64,000 bases of DNA from Mycobacterium paraseoulense (GCF_010731655.1 NZ_AP022619.1:806001-870000), one strand, 5' to 3'; shown: positions 1 through 11,289, numbered from the stretch's first letter. The notes: generated by a model from the sequence alone, not told the origin. Made by a program: numbers and translations.

Positions 1-2
1 GT

Positions 3-254
3 GACTTTTTGCGTGAATCCGGGCCCGGTCTGCACCACATCTGCATGGAGACGGAAAGCCCCGAACAATTGGAGGCGGCGTTGGCGGGGGCCGTGGAATC
101 CGGGGCGACGGTGGTACAGCAAGGCGTGATGCCCGGAGGGATCCGATTCGCCTATGTGTCGGCGCCGCAGGCGGCCGTGCCGTTTGTGGAGATCGCCTAC
201 ATCGCGCCCGAGATGAGGGCGTTCTACGACTACATCAAAAGGGAGCAGCGGTGA
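3..254 (+). CDS. VOC (glyoxalase/epimerase-like) protein, 5' end cut by window
   Basis: The reading frame is open from the window edge and ends at the TGA at 252-254, so only the C-terminal 83 residues or so are present. The visible part contains GPGLHHIC and ends in VPFVEIAYIAPEMRAFYDYI. This is the usual layout of a vicinal-oxygen-chelate half-domain, with a metal-ligand His in the LHH segment and a Glu in the VEIAY strand. Glyoxalases, methylmalonyl-CoA epimerases and dioxygenases share this fold, and the fragment cannot tell them apart. The next gene on the same strand is a flavoprotein 130 bases downstream, which may be co-transcribed. The start codon lies outside the window. Confidence 0.6.
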   Translation, partial: DFLRESGPGLHHICMETESPEQLEAALAGAVESGATVVQQGVMPGGIRFAYVSAPQAAVPFVEIAYIAPEMRAFYDYIKREQR

Positions 255-384
255 GCCGCGCCAGCGACGACGCACTGGGAGCACCCCGGCAGACGGTGGC
301 GCGCCTCCCGCTTGCGGGGGACGGCCAGGGGGACGCGGTGATGTCGGGTTACCACCCGCTTGCGCGGGGAGAGGAGTGGCGCAC

Positions 385-1848
385 ATGAGCACGGAAATAC
401 CTGCAACGGTCAGCGCGGACGACGTCACATCGTGGTCCGATGACGTCGACGTGGTGGTGATCGGCTTCGGCATCGCGGGTGGCTGCGCCGCCGTCAGCGC
501 GGCGGCCGCCGGCGCGCGGGTGCTGGTGCTGGAGCGCGCCGCGGCGGCGGGCGGCACCACGTCGCTGGCCGGGGGGCACTTCTACCTGGGTGGGGGAACG
601 GCGGTTCAGCAGGCCACCGGTCACCCCGATTCGCCCGAAGAGATGTACAAATACCTGGTCGCCGTGTCCCGGCAGCCCGACCACGACAAGATTCGGGCCT
701 ACTGTGAGGGCAGCGTCGAGCATTTCGATTGGCTGGAAGACCTGGGTTTCCAATTCGAGCGCAGCTACTTCCCGGGCAAAGCGGTCATCCAGCCCAACAC
801 CGAGGGCCTGATGTTCACCGGCAACGAGAAGGTGTGGCCCTTCCTGGAGCAGGCGGTGCCTGCCCCGCGTGGCCACAAGGTGCCGGTGCCCGGGGATACC
901 GGCGGCGCCAGCATGGTGATCGATCTGCTGCTCAAGCGCGCCGCGACCCTGGGCGTGCAGATTCGGTACGAGACGGGCGCCTCCGAGCTCATCGTGGACG
1001 GGTCGGGCGCGGTCACCGGCGTCATGTGGAAACGGTTCTCCGAAACCGGTGCGGTCAAGGCGAAGTCGGTGATCATCGCTGCGGGGGGATTCGTGATGAA
1101 CCCGGAGATGGTTGCCGAGTACACCCCGAAGCTGGCCGAGAAACCGTTCGTGCTCGGCAACACCTACGACGACGGCCTGGGCATCCGGATGGGCGTATCG
1201 GCGGGCGGCGCCACCGAGCACATGGATCAGATTTTCATCACGGCCCCGCCGTACCCGCCATCGATCCTGTTGACGGGGATCATCGTGAACAAGCTCGGAC
1301 AGCGCTTCGTTGCCGAGGATTCGTATCATTCGCGGACTTCCGGGTTCATCATGGACCAGCCGGACAGCGCGGCGTTCCTCATCGTCGACGAGGCGCACCT
1401 GGAACACCCCAAGATGCCGCTCGTCCCCCTGATCGACGGATGGGAGACCGTCCCGGAAATGGAAGCAGCGCTTGGCATTCCGGAGGGCAACCTGGTGGCG
1501 ACGCTGGACCGGTACAACGCCAACGCCGCCCGCGGCGAGGATCCCGACTTTCACAAGCAGCCCGAATTCCTTGCGGCACAAGACCAGGGGCCGTGGGGCG
1601 CGTTCGACATGTCGCTGGGTAAGGCGATGTACGCCGGTTTCACCATCGGCGGGCTCGCCACGTCCGTGGACGGCGAGGTGCTGCGTCAGGACGGGACCGT
1701 CGTGCCCGGCTTGTACGCCGCCGGGGCCTGCGCGTCCAACATCGCCCAGGATGGCAAGGGTTACGCCAGCGGCACACAGTTGGGGGAAGGCTCGTTCTTC
1801 GGGCGCCGCGCCGGTGCGAGCGCGGCCCGAAGGGCCGGGCGAGGGTAG
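385..1848 (+). CDS. FAD-binding dehydrogenase (fumarate reductase/ketosteroid dehydrogenase-like flavoprotein)
   Basis: A 487-residue protein of the FAD_binding_2 family. Near the N-terminus the dinucleotide-binding VVVIGFGIAGG is followed by the Glu that binds ribose in VLVLER. The C-terminal FAD segment GLYAAGACASNIAQDGKGYASG closes the fold. Such enzymes carry out flavin-dependent hydride transfer across a C-C bond, as in fumarate reductase and ketosteroid delta1-dehydrogenase; the substrate is not evident. The ATG at 385 is preferred over the in-frame GTG at 376 because GGAGAGGAG lies 8 bases upstream of it. That length equals the H37Rv neighbour of this locus (Rv1817, from memory). The last residues are encoded inside one copy of a 26-bp direct repeat. 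Confidence 0.85.
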   Translation: MSTEIPATVSADDVTSWSDDVDVVVIGFGIAGGCAAVSAAAAGARVLVLERAAAAGGTTSLAGGHFYLGGGTAVQQATGHPDSPEEMYKYLVAVSRQPDHDKIRAYCEGSVEHFDWLEDLGFQFERSYFPGKAVIQPNTEGLMFTGNEKVWPFLEQAVPAPRGHKVPVPGDTGGASMVIDLLLKRAATLGVQIRYETGASELIVDGSGAVTGVMWKRFSETGAVKAKSVIIAAGGFVMNPEMVAEYTPKLAEKPFVLGNTYDDGLGIRMGVSAGGATEHMDQIFITAPPYPPSILLTGIIVNKLGQRFVAEDSYHSRTSGFIMDQPDSAAFLIVDEAHLEHPKMPLVPLIDGWETVPEMEAALGIPEGNLVATLDRYNANAARGEDPDFHKQPEFLAAQDQGPWGAFDMSLGKAMYAGFTIGGLATSVDGEVLRQDGTVVPGLYAAGACASNIAQDGKGYASGTQLGEGSFFGRRAGASAARRAGRG

Positions 1849-1889
1849 GCGCGCTCAAACCCTGCGCCGGTGCGAGCGCGGCCCGAAGG
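1808..1889. repeat. 26-bp direct repeat, two copies 56 bp apart
   Basis: Positions 1808-1833 and 1864-1889 are identical 26-mers that begin GCGCCGGTGCGAGCG. The first copy codes for the tail of the flavoprotein. The second lies in the gap before the convergently oriented transporter gene. The spacing suggests a small tandem duplication or a VNTR-like unit. Confidence 0.7.
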
Positions 1890-1891
1890 CG

Positions 1892-3817
1892 CTAGACCCG
1901 CGCGGGTTCCTTCTCCTCCTGCACCGGGCCCAGCCGCCAGGGGCCGCCGCCGAGCAATTGCAGCTCTTGTTCGTGGTGCTGCTCGACGGTGGGCCGGTGA
2001 CTGACGCTGACGACCACGCAGTCCGGCAGTTCGGTGCGCACCAGTTGGTAGAGCGCGTATTCCAGCCCCTCGTCCAGCGCCGAGGTGGCCTCGTCGAGGA
2101 ACACCGCCTTGGGTTTGGTGAGCAGGATGCGCGCGAAGGCAGCACGCTGCTGTTCGCCCGGGGACAGCACCTTCGCCCAGTCCCGCTCTTCGTCGAGGCG
2201 GTCGATCAGGGGCGCCAGGGCGACCTTGGTGAGGACCTCCCGCAGCTCGGCGTCGGAGACCCCGTCCGGCGAGTTCGGATAGCACACGACGGTGCGCAGA
2301 CTGCCCAGTGGCACGTATGGCAACTGGGACAGGAACATCGTCGCGTTGTCGCCGTCCGGACGGCACAGGGTTCCGGAAGCGTACGGCCACAACTCCGCCA
2401 GGCTGCGCAGCAGCGTGGTCTTGCCTGCACCGGAGCGCCCGGTGATCACCAGCGAATCACCCTCGGCGAGTTGAATATCGAGCGGGTCGATGAGCCGGTC
2501 GCCGACCGGCGTGCGCACCTCGATGTCACGAAGCTCGACGGCTGCCTCTTCACTCGGCTTGACCAAAATGGTCGGCAGCGCGCGACCCTTGTCGTTGGCG
2601 TCGACCAGCCCGTGCAAACGGATGATCGACGCCCGGAAGGCTGCGAACGCGTCGTAGTTATTGCGGAAGAACGACAGCGAATCCTGAATGTTGCCAAAGG
2701 CCGTCGCGCTCTGGCCGACGTCGCCGAAGTCGATCCGGCCGGCGAACAGGCGCGGCGCCTGGATCACCCACGGCAGTGGGACGATCGCCTGCGACACCGA
2801 CCAGTTCCAGCCGTTGAAGATGATGGTCCGGCGCACGAACTTGCGATAGTTGTCGATGATCGGGGTGAAGCGCCGCCACAGTTGGGCCCGCTCGACTCGC
2901 TCGCCGCGGTAGAAGCCCACGGCCTCAGCGGCATCCCGCAAGCGCACCAGGGCATAGCGGAACGCGGCGTTGAGCTTCTCGTTGTTGAAGCTGAGCCAGA
3001 TCAGCGGATGGCCGAGCCAGATCGCCACCAGCGTGGCGACGAGCACGTAGACCAGGACGGTCCAGAACATCGCGCGCGGGAACTCGACCCCCAGCACGGT
3101 GAGGCTTCCGGACAGGTTCCACAGGATTGCGGCGAACGAGATCACGGACGCCACCGCGTTGACGGCCCCGAACAGCAAGGTGCTGCCGGTCCCGTTCGAC
3201 GGGATGTTCGGGGTGCCACCCGCATTCGCGGTGAAGATGTCGATGTCCTGCTGGATGCGCTGGTCGGGGTTGTCGATGGTGTTGTCGATGAACAGGTCCC
3301 GGTAATAGGCCCGGCCGGCGAGCCAGTCGTCGGTGAGATTGGCCGTCAGCCACATGCGCCAGGCGATGATGAACCGCTGCGTCAGGTAGATGTCGATCAT
3401 GAACCGGATGACGTACAAGACCGCCAGCACGCTGAAGATCGCGATCGACATCCAGAAGCCGTGAATGCCGGATTGTTTGACCGCGTCGTCGTCGGCCGCA
3501 AGACCCTGCACCGCCTTCTGCACCGCCGTGTACAGGTCGTTGCCCTGGTAGCTGAGCAACACCATCAGTCGCACCGACAGGAGTACCGAGAACAACAGGA
3601 CGCCCAGCATCAGCCACACACCGACGCTGCGCGCACCGACGAAGTATCCGCGGGTGATCCGCCAGAACTGCCGGCCCCACGGCGTGAGATACCTGAAGGC
3701 GACCAGCACGATGAAGAGCACCACGGCGCTGATCAGCCACGCGATGGCGACCCATCGCAAGGAATCCACGGCCGCCGTCGACCAGTTGATCGAGGGCTTG
3801 AACGGCTTTGGACCCAT
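1892..3817 (-). CDS. bacA: BacA/SbmA-type ABC transporter with fused ATPase domain
   Basis: A 641-residue protein in which an SbmA/BacA-like membrane domain (about residues 1-400, roughly six hydrophobic segments) is fused to an ABC ATPase. The ATPase shows Walker [10 protein letters not shown], the signature LSPGEQQR, Walker B AVFLDEAT and the switch His in VVSVSHRP. In mycobacteria this transporter (Rv1819c) imports hydrophilic compounds including cobalamin and antimicrobial peptides. The ATG at 3815-3817 gives almost the same length as the known family member and removes a long spurious upstream extension. It is transcribed divergently from ilvG across a 93-base gap. Confidence 0.93.
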   Translation of the reverse strand: MGPKPFKPSINWSTAAVDSLRWVAIAWLISAVVLFIVLVAFRYLTPWGRQFWRITRGYFVGARSVGVWLMLGVLLFSVLLSVRLMVLLSYQGNDLYTAVQKAVQGLAADDDAVKQSGIHGFWMSIAIFSVLAVLYVIRFMIDIYLTQRFIIAWRMWLTANLTDDWLAGRAYYRDLFIDNTIDNPDQRIQQDIDIFTANAGGTPNIPSNGTGSTLLFGAVNAVASVISFAAILWNLSGSLTVLGVEFPRAMFWTVLVYVLVATLVAIWLGHPLIWLSFNNEKLNAAFRYALVRLRDAAEAVGFYRGERVERAQLWRRFTPIIDNYRKFVRRTIIFNGWNWSVSQAIVPLPWVIQAPRLFAGRIDFGDVGQSATAFGNIQDSLSFFRNNYDAFAAFRASIIRLHGLVDANDKGRALPTILVKPSEEAAVELRDIEVRTPVGDRLIDPLDIQLAEGDSLVITGRSGAGKTTLLRSLAELWPYASGTLCRPDGDNATMFLSQLPYVPLGSLRTVVCYPNSPDGVSDAELREVLTKVALAPLIDRLDEERDWAKVLSPGEQQRAAFARILLTKPKAVFLDEATSALDEGLEYALYQLVRTELPDCVVVSVSHRPTVEQHHEQELQLLGGGPWRLGPVQEEKEPARV

Positions 3818-3910
3818 GGTCGCTGTCTCCTCACGGTCGAGCTGGTGGACTCGGCTGGAACTGCAAATCCTCCGGCGAAGGTACCGGACGGATCTGGATA
3901 GGCTGCGGTT

Positions 3911-5554
3911 ATGAGCACCGACGCCATCCCCACCCAAACATTGCACGCCGGCCGGCTCATCGCGCGGCGCCTGCGCGCCAGCGGTGTCGACACCATCTTC
4001 ACGTTGTCCGGCGGCCACCTGTTCTCCGTTTACGACGGCTGCCGCGAGGAGGGCGTCCGGCTGATCGACACCCGCCACGAGCAGACCGCGACCTTCGCCG
4101 CCGAAGGGTGGTCGAAAGTGACGCGGGTGCCCGGCGTCGCCGCGCTCACCGCGGGGCCGGGCGTCACCAACGGGATGAGCGCGATGGCGGCCGCACAGCA
4201 GAACCAGTCGCCCCTGGTCGTGCTCGGCGGCCGCGCGCCGGCGGGGCGGTGGGGCATGGGCTCGCTGCAGGAGATCGACCACGTGCCGTTCGTGGCGCCG
4301 CTGGCCCGCTTCGCCGCCACGGCACAGTCGGCCGAGGATTCCGGCCGGCTCGTCGACGAGGCGCTGCGGGCGGCGGTCGGTCCCCCCTCCGGCGTCGGGT
4401 TCGTCGACTTCCCCATGGATCACGTGTTTTCGACGTCCGAGGATGACGCCCGCCCCGGGGCGCTCGCCGACCTGCCGCCGGGACCCGCGCCCGACGGCGC
4501 CGCGCTCGGCAGGGCCGCGGCCCTGCTGTCCGCGGCGAAGCGGCCGGTGATCATGGCGGGCACCAACGTCTGGTGGGGACACGGGGAGGCGGCCCTGCTG
4601 CGCCTCGCCGAGGAACTGCGGATCCCGGTGCTGATGAACGGGATGGCCCGCGGCGCGGTGCCCGCCGATCACCCGTTGGCGTTCTCCCGGGTGCGGGGAA
4701 AAGCGTTGGGGGAGGCCGATGTTGCGCTCATCGTAGGCGTGCCCATGGACTTCCGGCTCGGCTTCGGCGCGGTGTTCGGGCCGCAAACCCGGCTCATCGT
4801 GGCGGACCGGGTCCAACCCGAGCGCAAACATCCGCGCCCCGTCGAGGCGGAGCTCTACGGCGACCTGTTGTCGGTACTGGCGGCGCTGGCCGCCGGCGGC
4901 GCGGCCGATCACCAGGACTGGATCGACGAACTGCGCACGGCCGAAACGGCGGCGCGCGGCAAGGAAAAGGCCGAGCTGGCCGACGACCGTGTCCCGCTGC
5001 ACCCCATGCGGGTGTACGCGGAGCTCGCGCCGATGCTGGACCGCGACGCCATCGTCGTCATCGACGCCGGTGACTTCGGCTCCTACGCCGGACGGGTGAT
5101 CGACAGCTACCTGCCGGGCTGCTGGCTGGACAGCGGCCCCTTCGGCTGCCTGGGCTCGGGCCCCGGCTACGCCCTGGCCGCCAAGCTGGCCCGTCCGGAC
5201 CGTCAGGTCGTGCTGTTGCAGGGCGACGGCGCGTTCGGCTTCAGCGGCATGGAGTGGGACACCCTGGTCCGGCACAACGTGCCCGTCGTCTCGGTGATCG
5301 GCAACAACGGCATCTGGGGGCTGGAAAAGCACCCCATGGAGGCGCTGTACGGCTACTCGGTGGCCGCCGAGCTGCGCCCGGGAACGCGCTACGACGAGGT
5401 GGTGCGCGCCCTCGGCGGCCACGGAGAGCTGGTCTCCGCCCCGGCCGAGCTGCGCCCCGCGCTGGAACGCGCCTTCACCAGCGGCCTGCCCTCCGTCGTC
5501 AATGTCCTGACCGACCCCAGCGTCGCCTACCCGCGCCGCTCCAACTTGGCCTGA
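3911..5554 (+). CDS. ilvG: Acetolactate synthase-like thiamine-diphosphate enzyme IlvG
   Basis: A 547-residue TPP enzyme with the three usual parts. The N-terminal Pyr domain carries the activating Glu in [13 protein letters not shown], the middle is a transhydrogenase-like domain, and the C-terminal PP domain has the cofactor motif GDGAFGF...NNGIWG. The family decarboxylates 2-oxoacids and condenses the product with an acceptor, or cleaves 2-hydroxyacyl-CoA. The mycobacterial copy is called IlvG, but without a small subunit beside it a role in branched-chain amino-acid synthesis is not certain. It lies between the divergent transporter gene and secA2 in the same order as H37Rv. Confidence 0.88.
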   Translation: MSTDAIPTQTLHAGRLIARRLRASGVDTIFTLSGGHLFSVYDGCREEGVRLIDTRHEQTATFAAEGWSKVTRVPGVAALTAGPGVTNGMSAMAAAQQNQSPLVVLGGRAPAGRWGMGSLQEIDHVPFVAPLARFAATAQSAEDSGRLVDEALRAAVGPPSGVGFVDFPMDHVFSTSEDDARPGALADLPPGPAPDGAALGRAAALLSAAKRPVIMAGTNVWWGHGEAALLRLAEELRIPVLMNGMARGAVPADHPLAFSRVRGKALGEADVALIVGVPMDFRLGFGAVFGPQTRLIVADRVQPERKHPRPVEAELYGDLLSVLAALAAGGAADHQDWIDELRTAETAARGKEKAELADDRVPLHPMRVYAELAPMLDRDAIVVIDAGDFGSYAGRVIDSYLPGCWLDSGPFGCLGSGPGYALAAKLARPDRQVVLLQGDGAFGFSGMEWDTLVRHNVPVVSVIGNNGIWGLEKHPMEALYGYSVAAELRPGTRYDEVVRALGGHGELVSAPAELRPALERAFTSGLPSVVNVLTDPSVAYPRRSNLA

Positions 5555-5617
5555 GGGCCCCGCGGGCGGCGTGTCGCGCCCCGCGGCGTCGTCCCACGGT
5601 TCGCGTACCGTTGACCT

Positions 5618-7942
5618 GTGCCAAAGACCACCCGCGCGCAACCCGGCCGCCTGAGCAGCCGATTTTGGCGGCTGCTCGGCGCCAGCACCGAAAAGAACCG
5701 CAGCCGGTCCCTCGTCCAGGTCACCGAGTCGTCCGAATACGACGAGGAAGCCGCCGGCCTCAACGACGAGCAGTTGCGCAAGGCCGCCGGGCTGCTCAAT
5801 CTCGACGACCTCGCCGAGTCCGATGACATTCCGCAGTTCCTCGCCATCGCGAGGGAGGCGGCCGAACGCGCGACCACGCTCCGCCCGTTCGACGTGCAGC
5901 TGCTCGGGGCGCTGCGCATGCTCGCCGGCGACGTGATCGAAATGGCCACCGGTGAGGGCAAGACGCTCTCCGGGGCGATCGCGGCGGCCGGATACGCCCT
6001 GGCGGGTCGGCACGTCCATGTGGTGACCATCAACGATTACCTGGCCCGCCGCGACGCGGAATGGATGGGCCCGCTCATCGAGGCGATGGGGCTGACCGTC
6101 GGCTGGATCACGGCCGAGTCCACGAGCGAGGAGCGCCGGGCCGCCTACGGCTGCGACGTCACCTACGCCTCGGTCAACGAGATCGGCTTCGACGTGCTGC
6201 GCGATCAGCTGGTGACCGACGTCGACGACCTGGTCTCGCCCAACCCCGACGTGGCCCTGATCGACGAGGCCGACTCGGTGCTGGTCGACGAGGCGCTGGT
6301 GCCGCTCGTCCTGGCCGGCACCACGCACCGCGAGACACCGCGGCTGGAGATCATCAAGCTGGTCGGTGAACTGGAGGCCGGCACGGACTACGACACGGAC
6401 TCCGACAGCCGCAACGTCCACCTGACCGACGTCGGCGCGCGAAAGGTGGAGAAGGCGCTCGGCGGCATCGATCTGTACTCCGAGGAGCACGTCGGCACCA
6501 CCCTGACCGAGGTCAACGTGGCGCTGCATGCGCACGTGCTGTTGCATCGCGACGTGCACTACATCGTGCGGGACGACGCGGTGCATCTGATCAACTCCTC
6601 CCGCGGGCGCATCGCGCAGCTGCAGCGCTGGCCGGACGGCCTGCAGGCCGCCGTCGAGGCCAAGGAGGGGATCGAGACCACCGAAACCGGCGAGGTGCTC
6701 GACACCATCACGGTGCAGGCGCTGATCAACCGCTACGAAACGGTGTGCGGGATGACCGGCACCGCGCTGGCCGCCGGTGAACAGCTGCGCCAGTTCTACA
6801 AGCTCGGGGTTTCCCCAATTCCACCGAACAAGCCCAACATTCGCGAGGACGAGTCCGACCGCGTCTACATCACCGCGGCCGCCAAGAACGACGCGATCGT
6901 CGCCCACATCGCCGAGGTGCACGAGACCGGGCAGCCGGTACTGGTCGGCACCCGCGACGTGGCCGAATCGGAGGAACTGCACGAACGGCTGCTGCGCCGC
7001 GGTGTGCCCGCCGTGGTGCTCAACGCCAAGAACGACGCCGAGGAGGCGGAGGTCATCGCCGAGGCCGGCAAATACGGCGTCGTCACCGTGTCGACCCAGA
7101 TGGCGGGGCGCGGCACCGACATCCGGCTCGGCGGCTCCGACGAGGCCGACCACGATCGGGTCGCCGAACTCGGCGGGCTGCACGTGGTCGGCACCGGACG
7201 GCATCACACCGAGCGGCTGGACAACCAGCTGCGCGGGCGCGCCGGACGCCAGGGCGACCCCGGCTCGTCGGTGTTCTTCTCGAGTTGGGAAGACGACGTG
7301 GTGGCGGCCAACCTCGACGACAACAAGCTGCCCATGGAAACCGACGAGGACGGCCGGATCGTCAGCCCCAAGGCGGCCGGGCTGCTCGACCACGCCCAGC
7401 GCGTCGCCGAGGGCCGGATGCTCGACGTGCACGCCAACACCTGGCGCTACAACCAGTTGATCGCCCAGCAGCGCGCCATCATCGTCGATCGTCGAAACAC
7501 GTTGCTGCGCACCGCAACCGCGCGCGAGGAGCTCGCCGAACTGGCGCCCAAGCGGTACAAGGAGCTGTCCAAAGACATCTCCGAGGATCGCCTGGAGACC
7601 ATCTGCCGGCAGATCATGCTGTATCACCTCGACCGCGGCTGGGCCGATCATCTGGCTTACCTGGCCGACATCCGGGAAAGCATCCACCTGCGTGCGCTGG
7701 GCCGGCAGAACCCGCTGGACGAATTCCACCGGCTGGCGGTCGACGCGTTCGCGTCGCTGGCCGCGGACGCGATCGAGGCTGCGCAGCAGACGTTCGAGAC
7801 CGCCAACGTCCTGGAAGAGGAACAGGGCCTGGATCTGTCCAAGCTGGCCCGGCCGACGTCGACGTGGACCTACATGGTCAACGACAACCCGCTGTCGGAC
7901 GACACGCTTTCCACGCTGAGCCTGCCCGGGGTCTTCCGCTAG
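5618..7942 (+). CDS. secA2: Accessory Sec preprotein translocase ATPase SecA2
   Basis: A 774-residue SecA homologue, shorter than housekeeping SecA1 as is normal for SecA2. It has Walker A MATGEGKT, the DEAD-type LIDEADSV, helicase motif V in [15 protein letters not shown] and motif VI in [15 protein letters not shown]. No C-terminal zinc-binding SecB tail is present. SecA2 drives export of a small set of proteins needed for growth in macrophages, together with SecYEG. The start used is the GTG at 5618, 63 bases after ilvG. It is followed by pgsA2 after 74 bases. Confidence 0.96.
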   Translation: MPKTTRAQPGRLSSRFWRLLGASTEKNRSRSLVQVTESSEYDEEAAGLNDEQLRKAAGLLNLDDLAESDDIPQFLAIAREAAERATTLRPFDVQLLGALRMLAGDVIEMATGEGKTLSGAIAAAGYALAGRHVHVVTINDYLARRDAEWMGPLIEAMGLTVGWITAESTSEERRAAYGCDVTYASVNEIGFDVLRDQLVTDVDDLVSPNPDVALIDEADSVLVDEALVPLVLAGTTHRETPRLEIIKLVGELEAGTDYDTDSDSRNVHLTDVGARKVEKALGGIDLYSEEHVGTTLTEVNVALHAHVLLHRDVHYIVRDDAVHLINSSRGRIAQLQRWPDGLQAAVEAKEGIETTETGEVLDTITVQALINRYETVCGMTGTALAAGEQLRQFYKLGVSPIPPNKPNIREDESDRVYITAAAKNDAIVAHIAEVHETGQPVLVGTRDVAESEELHERLLRRGVPAVVLNAKNDAEEAEVIAEAGKYGVVTVSTQMAGRGTDIRLGGSDEADHDRVAELGGLHVVGTGRHHTERLDNQLRGRAGRQGDPGSSVFFSSWEDDVVAANLDDNKLPMETDEDGRIVSPKAAGLLDHAQRVAEGRMLDVHANTWRYNQLIAQQRAIIVDRRNTLLRTATAREELAELAPKRYKELSKDISEDRLETICRQIMLYHLDRGWADHLAYLADIRESIHLRALGRQNPLDEFHRLAVDAFASLAADAIEAAQQTFETANVLEEEQGLDLSKLARPTSTWTYMVNDNPLSDDTLSTLSLPGVFR

Positions 7943-8016
7943 ATCGCCGGCGATTGCCCGACTGCGCCGCGGTCCGCGCTGCGGGCCGCATCGTCGTCGG
8001 GCTAAGGTCACGGCTT

Positions 8017-8646
8017 ATGGAGCCGGCGCTTCCGCCCAACCGGGTGCTGACGGTGCCCAACGCGCTGAGCGCCCTCCGCTTGGTGCTGATCGCAGTGTTC
8101 ACCTACGCCCTGCTGGGCGCGCACGCCAACGGTTGGGCGGTCGGGATCTTGATGTTCAGCGGCGCGTCCGACTGGGCCGACGGCAAGATCGCCCGGCTGC
8201 TCAACCAGTCCTCGCGGCTGGGTGTGCTGCTCGACCCGGCGGTCGACCGCCTCTACATGGTCTGCGTTCCGGTCGTGATGGCGATGAGCGGGATCGTGCC
8301 GTGGTGGTTCGTCGCCGTCCTGCTGGCCCGCGACGGCGTGCTGGCCGCGACCCTGCCGCTGCTGTGGAGCCGGGGGCTGTCCGCGCTGCCGGTGACCTAC
8401 ATCGGGAAGGCCGCCACGTTCGCGTTGATGTCCGGCTTTCCGCTGGTGCTGCTGGGGACGTGGGACGCCCTGTGGAGCCGGGTCGTCGGGGCGTGCGGCT
8501 GGGCGTTCCTGATCTGGGGCATGTACGCCTACCTGTGGTCGTTCGCCCTGTACGTGGTGCAGTTGACGTTGGTGGTGCGCCGGATGCCCCGGCTCGACCA
8601 CGGTGCGCGCCGGCCCCCGACACCGAAGGCGGTCGAGCGTGGCTGA
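8017..8646 (+). CDS. pgsA2: CDP-alcohol phosphatidyltransferase PgsA2
   Basis: A 209-residue integral membrane enzyme with the CDP-alcohol phosphotransferase signature DWADGKIAR...G...LDPAVDR, whose Asp residues bind the metal and CDP-diacylglycerol. Several hydrophobic helices follow. Members make phosphatidylglycerol phosphate, cardiolipin or related phospholipids; the exact head group is not shown by the sequence. The C-terminus overlaps the start of the next gene by 8 bases, which suggests translational coupling in a pgsA2-DUF881-sbp-DUF881-gcvH cluster. Confidence 0.92.
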   Translation: MEPALPPNRVLTVPNALSALRLVLIAVFTYALLGAHANGWAVGILMFSGASDWADGKIARLLNQSSRLGVLLDPAVDRLYMVCVPVVMAMSGIVPWWFVAVLLARDGVLAATLPLLWSRGLSALPVTYIGKAATFALMSGFPLVLLGTWDALWSRVVGACGWAFLIWGMYAYLWSFALYVVQLTLVVRRMPRLDHGARRPPTPKAVERG

Positions 8647-9565
8647 CGGGGACCGCCTGCTCGGCGGCTACGACCCGAACGCCGGCCGCAGCGCCCATGT
8701 GGCCTCGCGACCGAAGCTGATCCCGGTGCCCTCCCTGTTGCGCGCGCTGCTGTCCGAACACCTGGACCCCGGGTATGCCGCGGCGGCCGCCAAACGCGCC
8801 GACGCCACCCCGGATGGCGGCGCGCGCCGACGCGCCGCCGGCTGGCTGTGGCAGGCGTTGGCGGCGCTGCTGATCGCCACGGTCTTCGCCGCCGCGGTCG
8901 CCCAGGCACGCTCGGTGGCTCCCGGCGTGCGCTCCGCGCAGCAGCTTCTGCTGGGCAACGTGCGCTCGGCGGAGAAGACCGCGACCACTCTCGCCCAGCG
9001 GCGCAACGCGCTGTCCGCGCGAGTCGACGACGTGCAGCGCCGGGCGCTGGCCGACGACGCCGAAGGGCAGCGGCTGTTGGCGCGCCTCGACGCCCTCGGC
9101 CTGGCGGCGGCCAGCACGGCGGTGATCGGCCCGGGCCTGAAGGTGACCGTGACGGATCCGGGGGCCAGCCCGAACCTTTCCGACGTGTCCAAGCAACGAG
9201 TCAGCGGCAGCAGGCAGATCATCCTCGACCGGGACCTGCAGCTCGTCGTCAACTCGTTGTGGGCGAGCGGCGCCGAGGCGATTTCGGTCGGCGGCGTCCG
9301 CATCGGGCCCGACGCGACCATCCGGCAGGCCGGCGGGGCGATCCTGGTCGACAACAATCCGACCAGCAGCCCGTACACGATCCTTGCGGTGGGACCGCCA
9401 CGGGCGATGCGGGACGCCTTCGACCAGAGCTCGGGCCGACAGCGACTCAAGCTGCTCGAGGCCTCCTACGGTGTCGTCGTCACCGTGGACGCCGCCGACG
9501 GGCTGACGCTCCCCGCCGGATCGATCAGGGATATCAAGTTCGCCAAACAGATTGGGCCACAGTGA
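8639..9565 (+). CDS. DUF881 membrane-anchored protein (first of pair)
   Basis: A 308-residue protein with a cytoplasmic N-terminus, one transmembrane helix at about residues 72-92 ([20 protein letters not shown]) and an extracytoplasmic DUF881 domain with a coiled-coil-like stretch in front. The GTG at 8639 overlaps pgsA2 by 8 bases and matches the H37Rv homologue in length. DUF881 proteins are found in Actinobacteria and Firmicutes near division and envelope genes, but no biochemical function is established. A second DUF881 protein lies two genes downstream, with a small basic membrane protein between them. Confidence 0.88.
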   Translation: MADGDRLLGGYDPNAGRSAHVASRPKLIPVPSLLRALLSEHLDPGYAAAAAKRADATPDGGARRRAAGWLWQALAALLIATVFAAAVAQARSVAPGVRSAQQLLLGNVRSAEKTATTLAQRRNALSARVDDVQRRALADDAEGQRLLARLDALGLAAASTAVIGPGLKVTVTDPGASPNLSDVSKQRVSGSRQIILDRDLQLVVNSLWASGAEAISVGGVRIGPDATIRQAGGAILVDNNPTSSPYTILAVGPPRAMRDAFDQSSGRQRLKLLEASYGVVVTVDAADGLTLPAGSIRDIKFAKQIGPQ

Positions 9566-9623
9566 GAAAAGTCCTCCTCGGCAGACGGCGCCCCGCGTGC
9601 GAGTCTCGGATGGGGAATCGAGC

Positions 9624-9956
9624 ATGATCGGCATCGCCGCGCTGGCGATCGGCATCGTGCTCGGCCTGGTTTTCCACCCCGCGGTGCCCGAGGTCGTTCA
9701 GCCGTACCTGCCCATCGCGGTCGTCGCGGCGCTCGACGCGGTGTTCGGCGGCTTGCGCGCGTATCTGGAGCGGATCTTCGACCCCAAAGTCTTCGTGATC
9801 TCGTTCGTGTTCAACGTGTTCGTGGCCGCCCTGATCGTCTATGTGGGCGACCAATTGGGGGTGGGCACGCAGTTGTCCACGGCGATCATCGTGGTGTTGG
9901 GCATCCGCATCTTCGGAAACGCCGCCGCACTGCGGCGCCGGTTGTTCGGGGCATGA
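9624..9956 (+). CDS. Small basic membrane protein (DUF1290)
   Basis: A 110-residue protein with about three hydrophobic helices and the conserved core YLPIAVVAALDAVFGGLRA of the DUF1290/Sbp family. The family is named after a small basic protein encoded near ftsAZ in Bacillus. Its function is unknown. It lies between two DUF881 proteins, an arrangement kept across Actinobacteria. The ATG at 9624 was chosen because it opens directly on the first membrane helix; an in-frame upstream start at 9552 would add 24 unconserved-looking residues. Confidence 0.87.
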   Translation: MIGIAALAIGIVLGLVFHPAVPEVVQPYLPIAVVAALDAVFGGLRAYLERIFDPKVFVISFVFNVFVAALIVYVGDQLGVGTQLSTAIIVVLGIRIFGNAAALRRRLFGA

Positions 9957-10022
9957 CCGCGCCTGCGACGATGCAGAGCCAGTGATGAGGAGGAGCGGCG
10001 CTGTGATACCGATGGGGCCAGC

Positions 10023-10862
10023 ATGAGCCAGGACCCGCCGGACGGCGCCGCCGAAGGCCGGGAAGCAGCAAGCCGCGCCCAGCGCGGCCGGCACGAGCTG
10101 CCGACGAACAGCCCCCGCCCGGAGATCGGGCCGGTGCGCCGCACGGGACTTTCCGGGCTGGTCCGTGGCGGCCGGTCCCGGATGGCGTTCGGGACGTTGG
10201 CGGCCCTGCTGTGTCTGCTGCTGGGCATCGCCATCGTCACGCAGGTCCGCCAGAACGAATCGGGCGACTCGCTGGAAACCGCGCGCCCCGCGGACTTGTT
10301 GGTGCTGCTGGATTCGTTGCGGCAGCGGGAGGCCACCCTCAACGCCGAAGTGAACGAATTGCAGAACACGCTGAATTCGCTGCAGGCGTCCGGCAACAAC
10401 GACCAGGCCGCCATCGCGGCCGCTCAGGCCCGGCTGGCGGCGCTGTCCATCTTGGCCGGCGCGGTGGGGGCCACCGGGCCGGGCGTCACCGTCACGATCG
10501 ACGACCCGGGGCCCGGGGTCGCACCGGAGGTCATGCTCGACGTGGTCAACGAACTGCGGGCCGCCGGCGCCGAGGCGATCGAGATCAACGATGCGCACCA
10601 GTCGGTGCGGGTCGGCGTGGACACCTGGGTGGTGGGCATGCCCGGCTCGCTGACCATCGACGCCAAGACGCTGTCGCCCCCGTATTCCATTCTGGCGATA
10701 GGCGATCCACCCACCCTGGCCGCGGCGATGAACATTCCGGGCGGCGCGGAGGACAGCATCAAGCGGGTCGGGGCAAGGATGTCCGTCCGGCAGGACGACC
10801 GGGTCGACGTGACCACCTTGCGACAACCAAAACCGCACCAATACGCTCAGCCCGTCAAGTGA
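10023..10862 (+). CDS. DUF881 membrane-anchored protein (second of pair)
   Basis: A 279-residue protein with a basic cytoplasmic N-terminus, a transmembrane helix near residues 55-74 ([19 protein letters not shown]), a coiled coil rich in Glu, Gln and Asn, and the DUF881 domain. It resembles the protein at 8639-9565 in layout and in motifs such as [14 protein letters not shown]. In H37Rv the equivalent is Rv1825. The function is not established. gcvH starts 28 bases downstream, so the two may share a transcript. Confidence 0.88.
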   Translation: MSQDPPDGAAEGREAASRAQRGRHELPTNSPRPEIGPVRRTGLSGLVRGGRSRMAFGTLAALLCLLLGIAIVTQVRQNESGDSLETARPADLLVLLDSLRQREATLNAEVNELQNTLNSLQASGNNDQAAIAAAQARLAALSILAGAVGATGPGVTVTIDDPGPGVAPEVMLDVVNELRAAGAEAIEINDAHQSVRVGVDTWVVGMPGSLTIDAKTLSPPYSILAIGDPPTLAAAMNIPGGAEDSIKRVGARMSVRQDDRVDVTTLRQPKPHQYAQPVK

Positions 10863-10890
10863 GCAATTACCCAACAGAACAGGACTACTC

Positions 10891-11289
10891 GTGAGCGACA
10901 TCCCACCCGACCTGCACTACACCGCCGAACACGAGTGGGTTCGCCGAAGCGGTGAGGACACTGCGCGGGTCGGGATCACCGACTTCGCCCAGTCGGCATT
11001 GGGTGATGTCGTCTTTGTCCAGCTGCCCGAGGTGGGCACCGAACTGACCGCGGGTGAATCGTTCGGAGAGGTCGAGTCGACGAAATCGGTCTCGGACCTG
11101 TACGCCCCGGTGTCGGGCACGGTGTCCGCGGTCAACGCCGACCTGGACGGCAGCCCGCAGCTGGTCAACTCCGACCCGTACGGGGCCGGGTGGTTGCTGG
11201 ACGTCCAGGTGTCGGACGTCGCCGCATTGGAGTCCGCCATTTCGTCGTTGCTCGACGCCGAGGCCTACCGCGGAACACTGACCGAATGA
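10891..11289 (+). CDS. gcvH: Glycine cleavage system H protein
   Basis: A 132-residue lipoyl carrier. The Lys in [18 protein letters not shown] is the lipoylation site. H protein shuttles the aminomethyl group between the P, T and L proteins of the glycine cleavage complex. The gene for the P protein is in the same window, downstream of a glycine riboswitch; gcvT and lpd are not here. The start is the GTG at 10891. The close spacing to garA and the MerR gene follows the H37Rv order. Confidence 0.95.
   Translation: MSDIPPDLHYTAEHEWVRRSGEDTARVGITDFAQSALGDVVFVQLPEVGTELTAGESFGEVESTKSVSDLYAPVSGTVSAVNADLDGSPQLVNSDPYGAGWLLDVQVSDVAALESAISSLLDAEAYRGTLTE

Noticed and set aside
1472-3901. Long plus-strand frame opposite the BacA-like transporter
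   Set aside because: It is Arg/Gln/His-rich with no domain, and lies opposite an intact ABC transporter.
1892-8011. Open minus-strand frame of about 2,000 codons covering the transporter, ilvG and secA2
   Set aside because: Only 1892-3817 is a real gene. The rest is the antisense shadow of ilvG and secA2, which have full family motifs on the plus strand.
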